A DNA stretch of 64,000 nucleotides from Bryobacteraceae bacterium. GTDB taxonomy: Bacteria; Acidobacteriota; Terriglobia; Bryobacterales; Bryobacteraceae. The notes beneath the pieces were generated by a model. It had not been told where the DNA came from, did not search any database, and worked only from the letters and a program-made list of their open reading frames with translations. The position numbers were made by a program, and so were the translations under genes. Positions 27,199 to 36,230 of the stretch are shown one piece after another. Position 1 is the first letter of the stretch; each line of letters begins with the position of its first letter. The stretch covers positions 62,001 through 126,000 of the forward strand of contig JANWVY010000007.1 of assembly GCA_025056455.1 (NCBI GenBank), given 5' to 3'.

Positions 27199-28458
27199 AT
27201 GCATCGCACCCAGGCTCAAACGGCGGTTGGCAGCTCCGTTACTGACCTCTCGCGCTCTTGTCGGCGAGAGCGCTGGCAGGCCATCGCCGTTTCGCTGACT
27301 TGGATGACGGCGTTTCTCATTCCCTGGGGGGACATGATCCAGTTACCGTTCGAGGTGCAGGGCAGCCGCCTGTTTTCCCTTATCACGGCCTTTGTTTGGA
27401 TCCTCGTTTTGTGGAAGAGGCAGAAGGCCAGGCGCTTGGACTTTGCCCACTGGTTTCTTTTTCTGTTCGTAGTCTGGGCGACGTTGAACGTGCTCTGGAC
27501 TCCGGAGGCGGAACGAGGGCTCCGCCGGGCTGCTTCCTATCTTCAATTGTTTTTGGTGACGTGGTCCGTTTACCAGGGATGTGACCGCTCTGGCCGTTAT
27601 CTCGCGCTCTTGCAGGCCTACGTGTTTGGCTGCTGGGTCGGGGTGGCGGGCCTGCTGTGGAATTTCTCCCGTCAGCTCTACACGGGGGATGGCAGATACA
27701 CGGCGCCGGGATTTGACCCGAACGATCTCGCAGTTACGCTCTCCTTAGCGATTCCGATGGCCTGGCGTCTGGACCTAGAACCAGGGCCGCTGCGATGGAT
27801 AAACCGGTTTTTCGTCCCAGTCGCCGTATTTGGAGTCTTGTTGACCGCCTCCCGGAGTGGTTTGGTAACGCTGGCCATCTGCCTCGGTTTCACCTTGACC
27901 CGGCTCATCCGCCTGACCAAGAGATCGATTTTCAGGCTGGCGATAGTCGTGGGACTCACCTTCGCCTTGGTGAATGCCATGTGGAGTGAGATTTCGATTC
28001 GCAGGCTTTCAACCATTTTTGAGCAGCTTTCAAGCAGAGACATGAACGGGCGGGTGGACATCTGGCAACGAGGGTATGCCGCCTTTTTGGAGAGTCCCCT
28101 GTTGGGACATGGTGCGGGGGGCTTTGGCGCCGCGGTTGGGACATGGCGGAGCCGCGAGCTTGCGGCCCATAACGCCTACCTCGGGTTGGCTGTTGAACAC
28201 GGGCTGATTGGCTTGGTGCTCTTCGTCAGTGCTTTCCTGGCTGTACTCGCACGAGCCCGGAATTCGCCGCCACCAGAACCCCAGCTTTGGCTCTGTCTTC
28301 TGTTTGCTTGGGCCGTGGCGGTGACCTCGCTCAGTTGGGAGAACCGCGAAACCACGTGGCTGTTACTTGGAATCGGTGCTGCCTTGCCGCGCCGACCGCG
28401 CCGGCCGAGCTGGCGAGTCGTTTTCGGAACCCAGCCCTGGGGGAAAGCATATGCCTAG
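27199..28458 (+). CDS. O-antigen ligase/polymerase family membrane protein (Wzy/WaaL-like)
   Basis: Polytopic protein of 419 aa with about 10-12 hydrophobic segments and the Wzy_C/O-antigen ligase signature region GRVDIWQRGYAAFLESPLLGHGAGGFG, followed by AAHNAYLGLAVEHGLIGLVLF. These residues are conserved in polymerases and ligases alike. Position after the PCP-kinase and before glycosyltransferases favours EPS polymerase. The ATG has GAGG 9 nt upstream. It overlaps the GT4 gene by 8 bases. Confidence 0.88.
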   Translation: MHRTQAQTAVGSSVTDLSRSCRRERWQAIAVSLTWMTAFLIPWGDMIQLPFEVQGSRLFSLITAFVWILVLWKRQKARRLDFAHWFLFLFVVWATLNVLWTPEAERGLRRAASYLQLFLVTWSVYQGCDRSGRYLALLQAYVFGCWVGVAGLLWNFSRQLYTGDGRYTAPGFDPNDLAVTLSLAIPMAWRLDLEPGPLRWINRFFVPVAVFGVLLTASRSGLVTLAICLGFTLTRLIRLTKRSIFRLAIVVGLTFALVNAMWSEISIRRLSTIFEQLSSRDMNGRVDIWQRGYAAFLESPLLGHGAGGFGAAVGTWRSRELAAHNAYLGLAVEHGLIGLVLFVSAFLAVLARARNSPPPEPQLWLCLLFAWAVAVTSLSWENRETTWLLLGIGAALPRRPRRPSWRVVFGTQPWGKAYA

Positions 28459-29626
28459 CGTGCTATTGTTGACCACTGGTCTTGCAACTGGGGGGGCTGA
28501 AGCTCAGGTTGTACTGCTTGCGAAATCATTTCAAGAACGTGGGTGGAGAGTAGGCGTGGTATCACTGCTTCCACCGCAAAGCTATGTGGCCGAGCTCGAA
28601 GCCGCAAGGATTGAGGTCACCCATCTCGGGATGCGTCGCGGGGTTGCAGATCCGCGAGCGTTGTGGCGGCTCAAGACGCTGTTGCGTCGCTTTGGCCCGG
28701 ACATTGTCCATAGTCACATGGTTCATGCCAACCTCGCTGCCCGCCTAGTGAGGCTGTTTTGTCCGTTTCCAGTGTTGGTCTGTACTGCGCATAGCATGCG
28801 AGAAGGGGGTTTGTGGCGCGAGCTGGCTTATCGGTTGACTGACTGGCTATCGGAGGCCACTACCAACGTGAGCCTGCGGGGACTGCGACGTTACCAGCAG
28901 CGCAAGCTTATTGGCAAAGCTAAAGGGTTTTGGATACCGAACGGGCTTGATCTGGCGCCCTATACGCCTGACGCTGCAGTTCGAAACGCGGTACGGCAGA
29001 AAGAGGGCTGGCAAAACTCTTTTGTGTGGCTGGCAGTAGGAAACCTACGCGAACCCAAGGACTATCCCACCATGCTGCAAGCCTTTGCCCGAGTTGTTCA
29101 GCACAGGCCTGGCACGCGACTGGCCGTCGCCGGAAGTGGGCCGTTAAAAGGCGAGCTCGAAGAACTCAGCCGCCAGCTTGGAATCAACCGTTCGGTGCAA
29201 TGGCTCGGCGCTCGCAGCGATGTGCCAGAGCTACTTCAGGGGGCAGATGCTTTTGTGATGTCATCGCTTTGGGAAGGCACACCTATGGCGCTGCTGGAGG
29301 CCTCTGCCGCCGGGCTTCCCGCTGTGGCACCCGACGTCGGCGGGATTGGCGAGGTCATGGTTCACCGAGAAACTGGCCTTCTCACCCCGCCGGCCGACCC
29401 CGAATCTCTCGCCAGAGCCATGATTGAGATCCAGGCGCGATCCTCCGACGAGCGACGGCAGATGGGGGAGAATGCGCGTCAACGTGTTTCAGAAATCTAC
29501 TCCATTCAGAAGGTCATCGCAGATTGGGAACAGTTATTCCAGGACCTTCTCAAGCGTCGCGCGGCTGGCTCCGCGGTGGCGCAAACATGGACTGACTTCA
29601 GAGAAAGAGGCTGGAAGAGAGGATGA
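28451..29626 (+). CDS. GT4-family glycosyltransferase
   Basis: 391-residue cytosolic glycosyltransferase with GT-B fold. N-terminal GLATGGAEAQVVLLA is the acceptor-domain glycine loop of GT4 enzymes; the donor domain carries SLWEGTPMALLEASAAGLPAVA with the EX7E motif. The frame is open upstream, but the ATG at 28451 has GGGGGAAAGC just before it and gives the family N-terminus. It overlaps its upstream neighbour by 8 and its downstream neighbour by 4 bases. Sugar specificity unknown. Confidence 0.92.
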   Translation: MPSVLLLTTGLATGGAEAQVVLLAKSFQERGWRVGVVSLLPPQSYVAELEAARIEVTHLGMRRGVADPRALWRLKTLLRRFGPDIVHSHMVHANLAARLVRLFCPFPVLVCTAHSMREGGLWRELAYRLTDWLSEATTNVSLRGLRRYQQRKLIGKAKGFWIPNGLDLAPYTPDAAVRNAVRQKEGWQNSFVWLAVGNLREPKDYPTMLQAFARVVQHRPGTRLAVAGSGPLKGELEELSRQLGINRSVQWLGARSDVPELLQGADAFVMSSLWEGTPMALLEASAAGLPAVAPDVGGIGEVMVHRETGLLTPPADPESLARAMIEIQARSSDERRQMGENARQRVSEIYSIQKVIADWEQLFQDLLKRRAAGSAVAQTWTDFRERGWKRG

Positions 29627-30243
29627 GGGCGGCAAAGCGTTTGATGGACCTCGTGTTTGCGGCCGTGGCTTTGATCTTATTGTTCCCCTTGCTAGCTGCC
29701 ATTGCTCTTCTTGTCTGGCTCACCTCGCCAGGACCAGTGCTTTTCCGGCAGGCGAGGCTCGGATTAGAAGGCCGGCCGTTTCAACTGCTGAAATTCCGGA
29801 CGATGGTTCACCCCGCTCCGGATCTGCGGAACGCGGATGGATCAACCTACTCGGGGCGCGATGATCCCAGAGTCACGCCCCTCGGGCGGCTGCTGCGCGC
29901 TACCAGTCTCGATGAACTTCCGCAATTGTGGAACGTCCTGCGAGGAGAGATGAGTCTGGTGGGGCCCCGGCCGGATCAAGTCGACCAGCTGCAGTATTAC
30001 TCTCGCGCGGACTTGGAAAAACTGCGAGTCCGTCCTGGAATCACAGGCCTTGCCCAAATTAGCGGGAGAAACGCGATTCCGTGGGAGGTGCGGCGGCGGC
30101 TTGATTGCGCCTATGCCTCAAACTGGAACCTTTGGCTGGATCTTAAGATTTTGGCGAAGACGGTTCCTTACGTGATCCTACGGAAGGGGATTCATCATGA
30201 TCCTTTGCCGGCCCAGCCGGTGGCGAATTCTTCCGCGAAGTAA
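29623..30243 (+). CDS. Undecaprenyl-phosphate phosphoglycosyltransferase (short bacterial sugar transferase)
   Basis: Transfers a sugar-1-phosphate to undecaprenyl phosphate, starting EPS repeat assembly. At 206 aa it is the minimal PglC-like type: one N-terminal membrane/re-entrant helix ([18 protein letters not shown]), then [48 protein letters not shown] (catalytic Asp-Glu in LDELPQ), and [19 protein letters not shown] overlap with the GT4 gene. Its last 101 bases overlap pdxT on the opposite strand. No flippase gene follows. Confidence 0.93.
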   Translation: MRAAKRLMDLVFAAVALILLFPLLAAIALLVWLTSPGPVLFRQARLGLEGRPFQLLKFRTMVHPAPDLRNADGSTYSGRDDPRVTPLGRLLRATSLDELPQLWNVLRGEMSLVGPRPDQVDQLQYYSRADLEKLRVRPGITGLAQISGRNAIPWEVRRRLDCAYASNWNLWLDLKILAKTVPYVILRKGIHHDPLPAQPVANSSAK

Positions 30244-30790
30244 GCTGCGCAACTTTGTCGACGAACATTTGATGGATGGAAAGGTTGGCAGTAAGCTCGG
30301 GGTGAAACGTGGAGACCAGATGCAGCCCATCCTGCACCAGGACCGGATCGCCGTTGTAGCGCAAGAGTATCCTGGCCCGGTCGCCTACGCGCCGGATGAT
30401 CGGCGCGCGAATAAACACCGCTTCAACCTTGCCGTCTAACATCACTACGCGACTGTCAATCTGGCGGCCGTAGGCGTTCCGCTCGACGTCGATGTCCACA
30501 AGCTTGAGGGATGGCTGTTCCGGCGAGGTGACGTTTTTTGCCAGCAGGATTGCTCCCGCGCAAGTTCCAAAGATCGGTTTCGCAGAGCCGAAGGCTTGCA
30601 AGGATTCAAACATGCCTTCGTCTTGAAGCAATTTGAGCATCGTTGTGCTCTCGCCGCCCGGAATAATCAATCCGTCGATTCCGTCTAAGTCGGTCGAAGA
30701 TCTCACCTGCCGGGCGGCGACGCCAAGCCTTTTTAGCGCTTCACAGTGGGCGGCGAAATCACCCTGCAAAGCGAGCACACCAATCGTCAT
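30143..30790 (-). CDS. pdxT: Pyridoxal 5'-phosphate synthase glutaminase subunit PdxT
   Basis: Supplies ammonia from glutamine to PdxS for PLP synthesis. The 215-residue protein has GVLALQGDFAAH, IIPGGESTTM, nucleophile Cys in FGTCAGAILLA and the His-Glu pair in TFHPELT. The canonical end falls near KVAQL; about 35 further hydrophilic residues follow, encoded antisense to the phosphoglycosyltransferase 3' end. The start follows the pdxS stop by 30 bases, with a poor ribosome binding site. Third gene of pdxR-pdxS-pdxT. Confidence 0.94.
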   Translation of the reverse strand: MTIGVLALQGDFAAHCEALKRLGVAARQVRSSTDLDGIDGLIIPGGESTTMLKLLQDEGMFESLQAFGSAKPIFGTCAGAILLAKNVTSPEQPSLKLVDIDVERNAYGRQIDSRVVMLDGKVEAVFIRAPIIRRVGDRARILLRYNGDPVLVQDGLHLVSTFHPELTANLSIHQMFVDKVAQLTSRKNSPPAGPAKDHDESPSVGSRKEPSSPKS

Positions 30791-30820
30791 GTAGGAAACG
30801 TGCCTCGCAGAACTAGCTGA

Positions 30821-31708
30821 CTACCAGCCCCGTGTCTGGAGCAACTCGGTTTCGGAGAGTTTCGAGACATCAATTCCCGGCATCCCCATCCCCAGCTCTT
30901 CACTGGCTTCGAGGAGTTTCTCGGGGTCGTTGTAATAAGTTGTGGCTTTCACGATGGCGCGCGCCCGGGCCTCAGGATCCGACGATTTGAAAATGCCGGA
31001 GCCTACAAAGACGGCCTCTGCGCCGAGCTGCATGACCAGGGCGGCGTCGGCTGGCGTTGCAATCCCGCCAGCAGAGAAGTTAGGCACGGGAAGTTTACCG
31101 TGCTCGGCAACATACTGCACCAGCTCTAAGGGCGCTTGTAGCCGCTTGGCCTCACTTGCCAGCTCTTCTTTTCCGAGTACGGTGAGCTGTTTGATTTCCT
31201 TCATGATCGTTCGCATATGACGAACGGCTTCCACGATGTTGCCCGAGCCCGCCTCGCCCTTGGTGCGAATCATGGCAGCGCCCTCGGCAATGCGTCGCAG
31301 CGCTTCGCCGAGGTTGCGAGCTCCGCATACGAAAGGAGTCTTGAAGGCGCGCTTATCAATGTGGTGCTCTTCATCGGCCGGCGTCAGTACTTCGCTTTCG
31401 TCAATATAGTCGACTTTCAGAGCCTCAAGAACCCGCGCTTCCATGAAATGGCCAATGCGAGCCTTGGCCATGACAGGAATGCTGACGGCCGACATGATTT
31501 CGCGAATTTTACTAACTGGCGCCATGCGGGCGACACCACCTTCCTTGCGGATGTCGGCAGGCACTCGCTCCAGCGCCATCACGGCTGCCGCGCCAGCTTT
31601 TTCTGCAATCACGGCTTGCTCGGCGTTCGTCACGTCCATGATGACGCCGCCTTTCAGCATCTCGGCCAAGCCAACCTTCACACGAAACTGTTCGTCGAGA
31701 TACAACAT
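30821..31708 (-). CDS. pdxS: Pyridoxal 5'-phosphate synthase subunit PdxS
   Basis: Makes PLP from ribose 5-phosphate, glyceraldehyde 3-phosphate and ammonia (DXP-independent route). 295 aa with [23 protein letters not shown], the catalytic Lys region in [25 protein letters not shown] and [19 protein letters not shown]. The start at 31708 has a perfect GGAGG 8 nt upstream (GGAGGTTGAGCGA), clearly better than the in-frame codons up to 31840, which lie in pdxR. It begins 13 bases after the pdxR stop. Confidence 0.96.
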   Translation of the reverse strand: MLYLDEQFRVKVGLAEMLKGGVIMDVTNAEQAVIAEKAGAAAVMALERVPADIRKEGGVARMAPVSKIREIMSAVSIPVMAKARIGHFMEARVLEALKVDYIDESEVLTPADEEHHIDKRAFKTPFVCGARNLGEALRRIAEGAAMIRTKGEAGSGNIVEAVRHMRTIMKEIKQLTVLGKEELASEAKRLQAPLELVQYVAEHGKLPVPNFSAGGIATPADAALVMQLGAEAVFVGSGIFKSSDPEARARAIVKATTYYNDPEKLLEASEELGMGMPGIDVSKLSETELLQTRGW

Positions 31709-31721
31709 TCGCTCAACCTCC

Positions 31722-33170
31722 TCAAACCAGCGCCGCTGCAGGCTCCAGCCGCAGGGATTGCGCCTGGTCGAACTTTCTGTGAAACAAGTTTCCGAGGATT
31801 GCCACACCTTGCTGAATTTTCTCTGGTGGCAACCCAGCAAAACTCAGCCGGAGACTGCTTGATTCCAAGCGAGCCACTGCGAAATAGCGCCCCGGCATAT
31901 AACTCACCCCTGCCTCCACGGCCTCGTCGAGCAGATCGGCCGTATCGAGCAAATCCGGCAAGCGCACCCACAGGTTCATGCCTCCCTGCGGTCGCGTGAA
32001 ACGAGAACCTGGTGGCAGAAAGCGCTGGCAGGCCTCAAGTACCGCCTGAAGTCGCTTGCGCCCTTCGCAAAGCACGCTTTCAAGGTGCTTGTCGAGTCGC
32101 CCAGACTCGGCAAAGCGGAAAAGGACTGCTTGCGAGAGGTGATCCGTGTGCAAGTCACAGGATTGTTTGGCTACCGCAAGCTGAGAAATCAGAGCCTTCG
32201 GGCCCACAATCCAGCCCACGCGCAACCCTGGAAAAGCGATTTTCGAAAAACTTCCGACTCGGATGACGTCGCCTGAGCCATCAAGCTGCTTGAGCGTCGG
32301 TAAGCTCTCGCCTTCATAGCGCAAGTCGCCGTAGATGTCGTTTTCCAGCAAGATGACGCTGTGATCGCGCGCAAGGCGGAGCACAGTTTCTCGAGCCGCC
32401 AGGGTCAGGGTTGTACCTGTCGGGTTCTGAAAGTTTGGCGTCACCACGAGCAAACGCGGACGCTCGCGACGGATGTTTGTTTCCAGCCGATCCAGATCAA
32501 GACCATTTAGGGTGACCGGAACGCCGATCAGCCTGGCGCCGCACCGGGCGAACACGTTCTTTAAGCCGGGATATACAGGGTCCTCCACCAGAACGGCATC
32601 CCCCGGCCGGACAATCGCTCGCTGAATGAGGTCGATTGCCTGCTGGCAGCCACTCGTGATCAGGATTTCATCCGAGTTCTGACCGTAGCGGCGCAGAAAC
32701 TCGCGCAAGGGAGCGTAGCCGAGCGGAGATCCGAGCTGTAAGATGTCGGTCAGCTTCCCGCTTGACAACACCTCTTGGCAGCTTTGTTGGAAATCTTGTA
32801 ACGGAAACAGCTCACTCGCCGGCCGAGAAGCCACGAAACTGATTGGGGCCGTGCGGACTGGCCCGAGTTCGGTTGCATAGGCGAACGATGACCAGTCGAT
32901 GCGTGAACTCCCTGCCTCTGCCGCAGTGCTGACGAAGCTGCCCCGTCCCACGTGACTCTTTAGAAGTCCCTCGGCTTCCAACAACTCATAAGCGGCGGAA
33001 ACGGTGGTTCGATTCAGCCCAAGCATACCAGCCAATTCCCTTGTGGCTGGCAGCCGTTCGCCGTGCCGGAGGATTCCCTGCTGAATGAGATCTCGAATTT
33101 TTTCTGCAAGTTGGCGATAGATTGGGGAATCTGAGCGGAAGTCAGGACGGAGCGCCGCAAGCAATTCCAC
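31722..33170 (-). CDS. pdxR: MocR-type regulator (GntR-aminotransferase fusion), probable PdxR
   Basis: Transcription factor of 482 aa (GTG start at 33170; the frame is open to an ATG at 33203). The N-terminal GntR winged helix shows [31 protein letters not shown]; the rest is a class I aminotransferase-like domain with [27 protein letters not shown] and the PLP-Lys region [15 protein letters not shown]. Location directly upstream of pdxS and pdxT, on the same strand, points to PdxR, the regulator of PLP synthesis that senses PLP. The GTG is preferred because TATGCT lies 6 bases upstream and homology to GntR proteins begins shortly after. Confidence 0.86.
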   Translation of the reverse strand: MELLAALRPDFRSDSPIYRQLAEKIRDLIQQGILRHGERLPATRELAGMLGLNRTTVSAAYELLEAEGLLKSHVGRGSFVSTAAEAGSSRIDWSSFAYATELGPVRTAPISFVASRPASELFPLQDFQQSCQEVLSSGKLTDILQLGSPLGYAPLREFLRRYGQNSDEILITSGCQQAIDLIQRAIVRPGDAVLVEDPVYPGLKNVFARCGARLIGVPVTLNGLDLDRLETNIRRERPRLLVVTPNFQNPTGTTLTLAARETVLRLARDHSVILLENDIYGDLRYEGESLPTLKQLDGSGDVIRVGSFSKIAFPGLRVGWIVGPKALISQLAVAKQSCDLHTDHLSQAVLFRFAESGRLDKHLESVLCEGRKRLQAVLEACQRFLPPGSRFTRPQGGMNLWVRLPDLLDTADLLDEAVEAGVSYMPGRYFAVARLESSSLRLSFAGLPPEKIQQGVAILGNLFHRKFDQAQSLRLEPAAALV

Positions 33171-33198
33171 TTTAAAAGCATACCATATTGGACCACTT
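33167..33198 (-). promoter_or_regulatory. Candidate PdxR operator: two direct AAGTGG repeats around the promoter
   Basis: AAGTGG occurs on the minus strand at 33193-33198 (extended AAGTGGTCC) and again at 33167-33172, 26 bases apart. The first lies between the -10 and the expected -35, the second covers the predicted transcription/translation start. AGTGGTCC-like direct repeats are known from MocR/PdxR binding regions, which supports autoregulation. Confidence 0.45.
33177..33182 (-). promoter_or_regulatory. Candidate -10 box for leaderless pdxR
   Basis: TATGCT followed by the 6-base discriminator TTTAAA and then the GTG at 33170. There is no Shine-Dalgarno sequence. Confidence 0.45.
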
Positions 33199-33393
33199 GG
33201 CATATGCCGGTGGAGGATCTCGGTGTCTGTCCTATCCGCTCGCGGCTAAGTCACGCTAGGACGGAGTCGCCTCGGGCGGAGCACGACCCGCTCCAGGCTT
33301 CACGCTGTGGGGTTTTGCTCTGCGTCAGCATCGCGGTTGAGCTTGGCTGGGCGTTGTACCGGGAAGCAGTTTGATAGAATCGGGTTTCCAGCC

Positions 33394-34521
33394 ATGCTCA
33401 TGTTCATTCGCCGCTGTTTGGCAAGTGCTCTGATCTTGGCGCTCGCGGCTAATTTGCTTCTCGCGCAACGAAAGAAAAAGAAAAAAGAAGAACCCGAAGA
33501 AATTACGCAAACGCTGGAATTGCCGAAGGATCCGCCCATGGCCGTCGTGGGGGATTCCCAGCGGCTGGGTTTTGTGACCGCGCCTATGTTCTCAAAAGGT
33601 CTGCTCTCGCAACAAGTCCGGGAGAGTCTCAAAGCGCTTCGGAGTTTGGTGCGGGGAGCACAGATTCTCAAGATCCGGGCGTTTGTAGCTGGCACGGGAG
33701 ACCTCCGAAGGGTCCAGGCCATCATGAGCGAATTTTTCACTGAGGCGCGGCTTCCCATTCCCGCGCTAACCTCTGTACAAGTGGGCGCACTGCCACAAGA
33801 GGGCGCTCAAGTTCTTTTGGAGGCTATCACACAAGAACGAAAGCCGGTGAATCCAAATGGAGTGGCCTTTTTTTCCGGTCAGCAGGTGAGCCGCAAGGAA
33901 CCGCTCGAACAGGTAGAGCCACTGGTCAAAGAATCGATCGACCGTTTGGAGCTGGCGGCTCGGGGAGTCAAAGTGGACCGCTTGGAGATGCTACGAGTAA
34001 CCTGCTTTGTTAGCGCGCTGGGCGACTATTTCGCCGTGCGGAGGCTGGTTGCGTCGCGCTTTCCGCGCGCAGCGCTGTCCATTGTTCAAACTCTCCGTGG
34101 ATTGACACCTGCGCTGGTGGAGTGCGAGGCTGTCGGAAGAACGTCCTCCACTCCGTCTTCACCTCTCGAATTCGCCAACCCCGAGGGGCTCCAGGTCTCG
34201 CCCAACTACTCGCAAGTGGCCATCGTAAATGCGCCAAAACTGATTTTCACAGGCGCGCAGCTTGCCTTCAACAACCAGGAGTCGGATGTGCGTTTGGCGT
34301 TAGACCGGCTGCGCAAGGTGGTGGAGCAGGCTGGTGGTTCTCTGCGCAATGCGGTGTTGACGAACTACTATCCGCTGACTCCATCCACCATCGAAAGAAT
34401 TCGCCAAATTCGTTTCGAATTCCTCAATCGCGAGCGGCCCCCGGCCAGCACCATGTTGCTCTTTGAGGGTCTGCCTTCGATGGACGCGAGCTTTTCGGTC
34501 GAAGTGATCGCGCTACCCTAG
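33394..34521 (+). CDS. Secreted protein with tandem RidA/YjgF-like repeats
   Basis: 375 aa. A signal peptide (MFIRRCLASALILALAANLLLA) is followed by a striking KKKKKEE run, then repeated RidA-like units. The units are seen as GDLRRVQAIMSEFFTEARLPIPALTSVQV (first), LGDYFAVRRLVASRFPRAALSIVQ (second) and STIERIRQIRFEFLNRERPPASTMLL (third), each followed by a strand ending like the RidA C-terminus. RidA proteins are normally single-domain, cytosolic trimers that hydrolyse reactive enamines; three in one exported chain suggests an intramolecular trimer. The catalytic Arg is not obvious in each unit. Function unknown. Divergent from pdxR. Confidence 0.7.
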   Translation: MLMFIRRCLASALILALAANLLLAQRKKKKKEEPEEITQTLELPKDPPMAVVGDSQRLGFVTAPMFSKGLLSQQVRESLKALRSLVRGAQILKIRAFVAGTGDLRRVQAIMSEFFTEARLPIPALTSVQVGALPQEGAQVLLEAITQERKPVNPNGVAFFSGQQVSRKEPLEQVEPLVKESIDRLELAARGVKVDRLEMLRVTCFVSALGDYFAVRRLVASRFPRAALSIVQTLRGLTPALVECEAVGRTSSTPSSPLEFANPEGLQVSPNYSQVAIVNAPKLIFTGAQLAFNNQESDVRLALDRLRKVVEQAGGSLRNAVLTNYYPLTPSTIERIRQIRFEFLNRERPPASTMLLFEGLPSMDASFSVEVIALP

Positions 34522-34627
34522 GCTTTCGTGCTGCGAGCGATGAAATCTTGCCTGCGGGTCCTGCAGGCCTTTCCAGAGGCTCGCAAAACCTTGCGCACGG
34601 GCCTGCGCCCAGAGCTTTTGCATTCGA

Positions 34628-34633
34628 TATAGT
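34628..34633 (+). promoter_or_regulatory. Candidate -10 box for leaderless sulfatase gene
   Basis: TATAGT with a 6-base discriminator (GAGCCC) immediately before the ATG at 34640; no Shine-Dalgarno sequence between. Confidence 0.5.
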
Positions 34634-34639
34634 GAGCCC

Positions 34640-36154
34640 ATGCTAACCCGGAGAGACTGGCTCGCGGCCAGCGCCTCGAGCCTGAGCCCTTTGACAGGGA
34701 CGCAAAAGCAGACCCCGCGGCGTAGAGCCAAGCAGCCAAATTTCTTGTTTCTCATTGCGGACGATCATGCGGCCTATGTCATGGGGGCAGACGGCGATCG
34801 CCAGGCAGTGACTCCCCACCTCGACCAGCTGGCCGCGCAAGGGGCGCGCTTTGCCGCCCATTACTGCAACTCGCCCGTGTGCACCCCGTCGCGGCAAAGC
34901 TTTTTCACCGGTCAGATGCCTTCGACGGTAGGTGTAACCCGATTGCCAACCCCGTTGAACCCGGACAAGCCTACCCTTGCAAAACAATTCAAGCAAGCCG
35001 GCTACCGCACAGCGGTCATCGGCAAAATGCATTTCAACCGCCGAGCTTCCCCCGGCTTGCATGGTTTTGACTACTTAATCACCGAACGAGAGCTTGCCGC
35101 GGACTGGAATAAAAACGTGAGGCCCCGTCCCATACCGCAGGAGATTCGCACCAAACCAGCGTGGCGGCCCTTTCGCGACCCAGCGCGAATCTGGTTAAAC
35201 GCTGACAAGTTGCCCTACCCGCGCTATGAGCAGGACATGAAAGCTGCTTACCAGGTCCGACTTGCCGAACAGTTTCTGGAAGAGAATCGCCAGACGCCCT
35301 TTGCACTCTGGGTGAGCTTTCACGAGCCGCACTCGCCGTTCGATTTTCCTGTCGAATTGCGGTCCAAATTTGACCCAAAAACCTTTCATCCGCCTCGCGT
35401 AGGCCCTGAAGATGGCTGGCAAATTCCAAAGATCTTTCGCGATCTTACCGAGGAGGACAAACAAGGGATTCTCGCCGCCTACTACACGTCGGTTTTCTAT
35501 TTAGATCAAAACCTGGGGCGTTTATTGGAAAAGCTGCGCCGGTTGAATCTGGAGGAAAATACCCTGGTCGTCTACACAGCCGACCATGGCTACGATCTCG
35601 GACATCACGGGCGGTTTGAAAAACACTGTGGCTGGGATCCTGCGCTCCGCGTACCGGTCATCTGGCGCTATCCAGGAAAGATTCGACCGGGGGTGATCCA
35701 CGATCTTACTGAGCACCTTGATCTTGCGCCCACCGTTGTTGATCTTCTGGATCTCGAGCCCTTACCTATTCAGCATGGCCGCTCGTTAAGGCCGTATTTC
35801 GAAAATCGGAAGATCCAACCACGACCGTATATCTTCAGCCAGTATTTAGAGAATGAGGAAGCCTATGTGCGGACCCATCGATGGAAGCTGATTTATGGTT
35901 CCGGGAAACGCGCACGCGGTGACGGATACGAGACCGATCACCCTACACCAGGACGCTACGTCCGACTTTATGACTTGCAGGCCGATCCTGACGAATTTAC
36001 GAATGTGGCGGAGCGGTTTCCCGGCCTTGTTGCGGAGCTTGAGCAAATCCTGTTAGACCGATTCCGCAGCACGCATCCCGAGGCGGATCAGGAGCCGCCA
36101 AACTCAGACCGCGAGGCGATCCTCGATTGGTATCTCCGTCCGCGAGACGTTTGA
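34640..36154 (+). CDS. Exported type I sulfatase
   Basis: 504-residue arylsulfatase-type hydrolase acting on sulfated carbohydrates or esters. The N-terminus MLTRRDWLAASASS looks like a twin-arginine signal. Metal- and substrate-binding motifs are complete: NFLFLIADDHAAY (Asp-Asp), the formylglycine site CTPSR in NSPVCTPSRQSFFTGQ (Cys is the residue converted by the maturase), IGKMH, and the C-terminal YTADHGYDLGHHGRF. No maturase gene is in the window. It is followed by an aldose 1-epimerase on the same strand, consistent with sugar use. Confidence 0.93.
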   Translation: MLTRRDWLAASASSLSPLTGTQKQTPRRRAKQPNFLFLIADDHAAYVMGADGDRQAVTPHLDQLAAQGARFAAHYCNSPVCTPSRQSFFTGQMPSTVGVTRLPTPLNPDKPTLAKQFKQAGYRTAVIGKMHFNRRASPGLHGFDYLITERELAADWNKNVRPRPIPQEIRTKPAWRPFRDPARIWLNADKLPYPRYEQDMKAAYQVRLAEQFLEENRQTPFALWVSFHEPHSPFDFPVELRSKFDPKTFHPPRVGPEDGWQIPKIFRDLTEEDKQGILAAYYTSVFYLDQNLGRLLEKLRRLNLEENTLVVYTADHGYDLGHHGRFEKHCGWDPALRVPVIWRYPGKIRPGVIHDLTEHLDLAPTVVDLLDLEPLPIQHGRSLRPYFENRKIQPRPYIFSQYLENEEAYVRTHRWKLIYGSGKRARGDGYETDHPTPGRYVRLYDLQADPDEFTNVAERFPGLVAELEQILLDRFRSTHPEADQEPPNSDREAILDWYLRPRDV

Positions 36155-36217
36155 AGCCTAGCTGGTGCGCCGGTAGCGGGATTTGGGCATGCGCCAAAGA
36201 TGGCCAGCCCGCTTTGA

Positions 36218-36223
36218 TAACCT
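36218..36223 (+). promoter_or_regulatory. Candidate -10 box for leaderless aldose 1-epimerase gene
   Basis: TAACCT, 7 bases before the ATG at 36231. The weakest of the set, as the match to TATAAT is poor and AGGGG lies only 2 bases before the start. Confidence 0.3.
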
Positions 36224-36230
36224 AGGGGCC

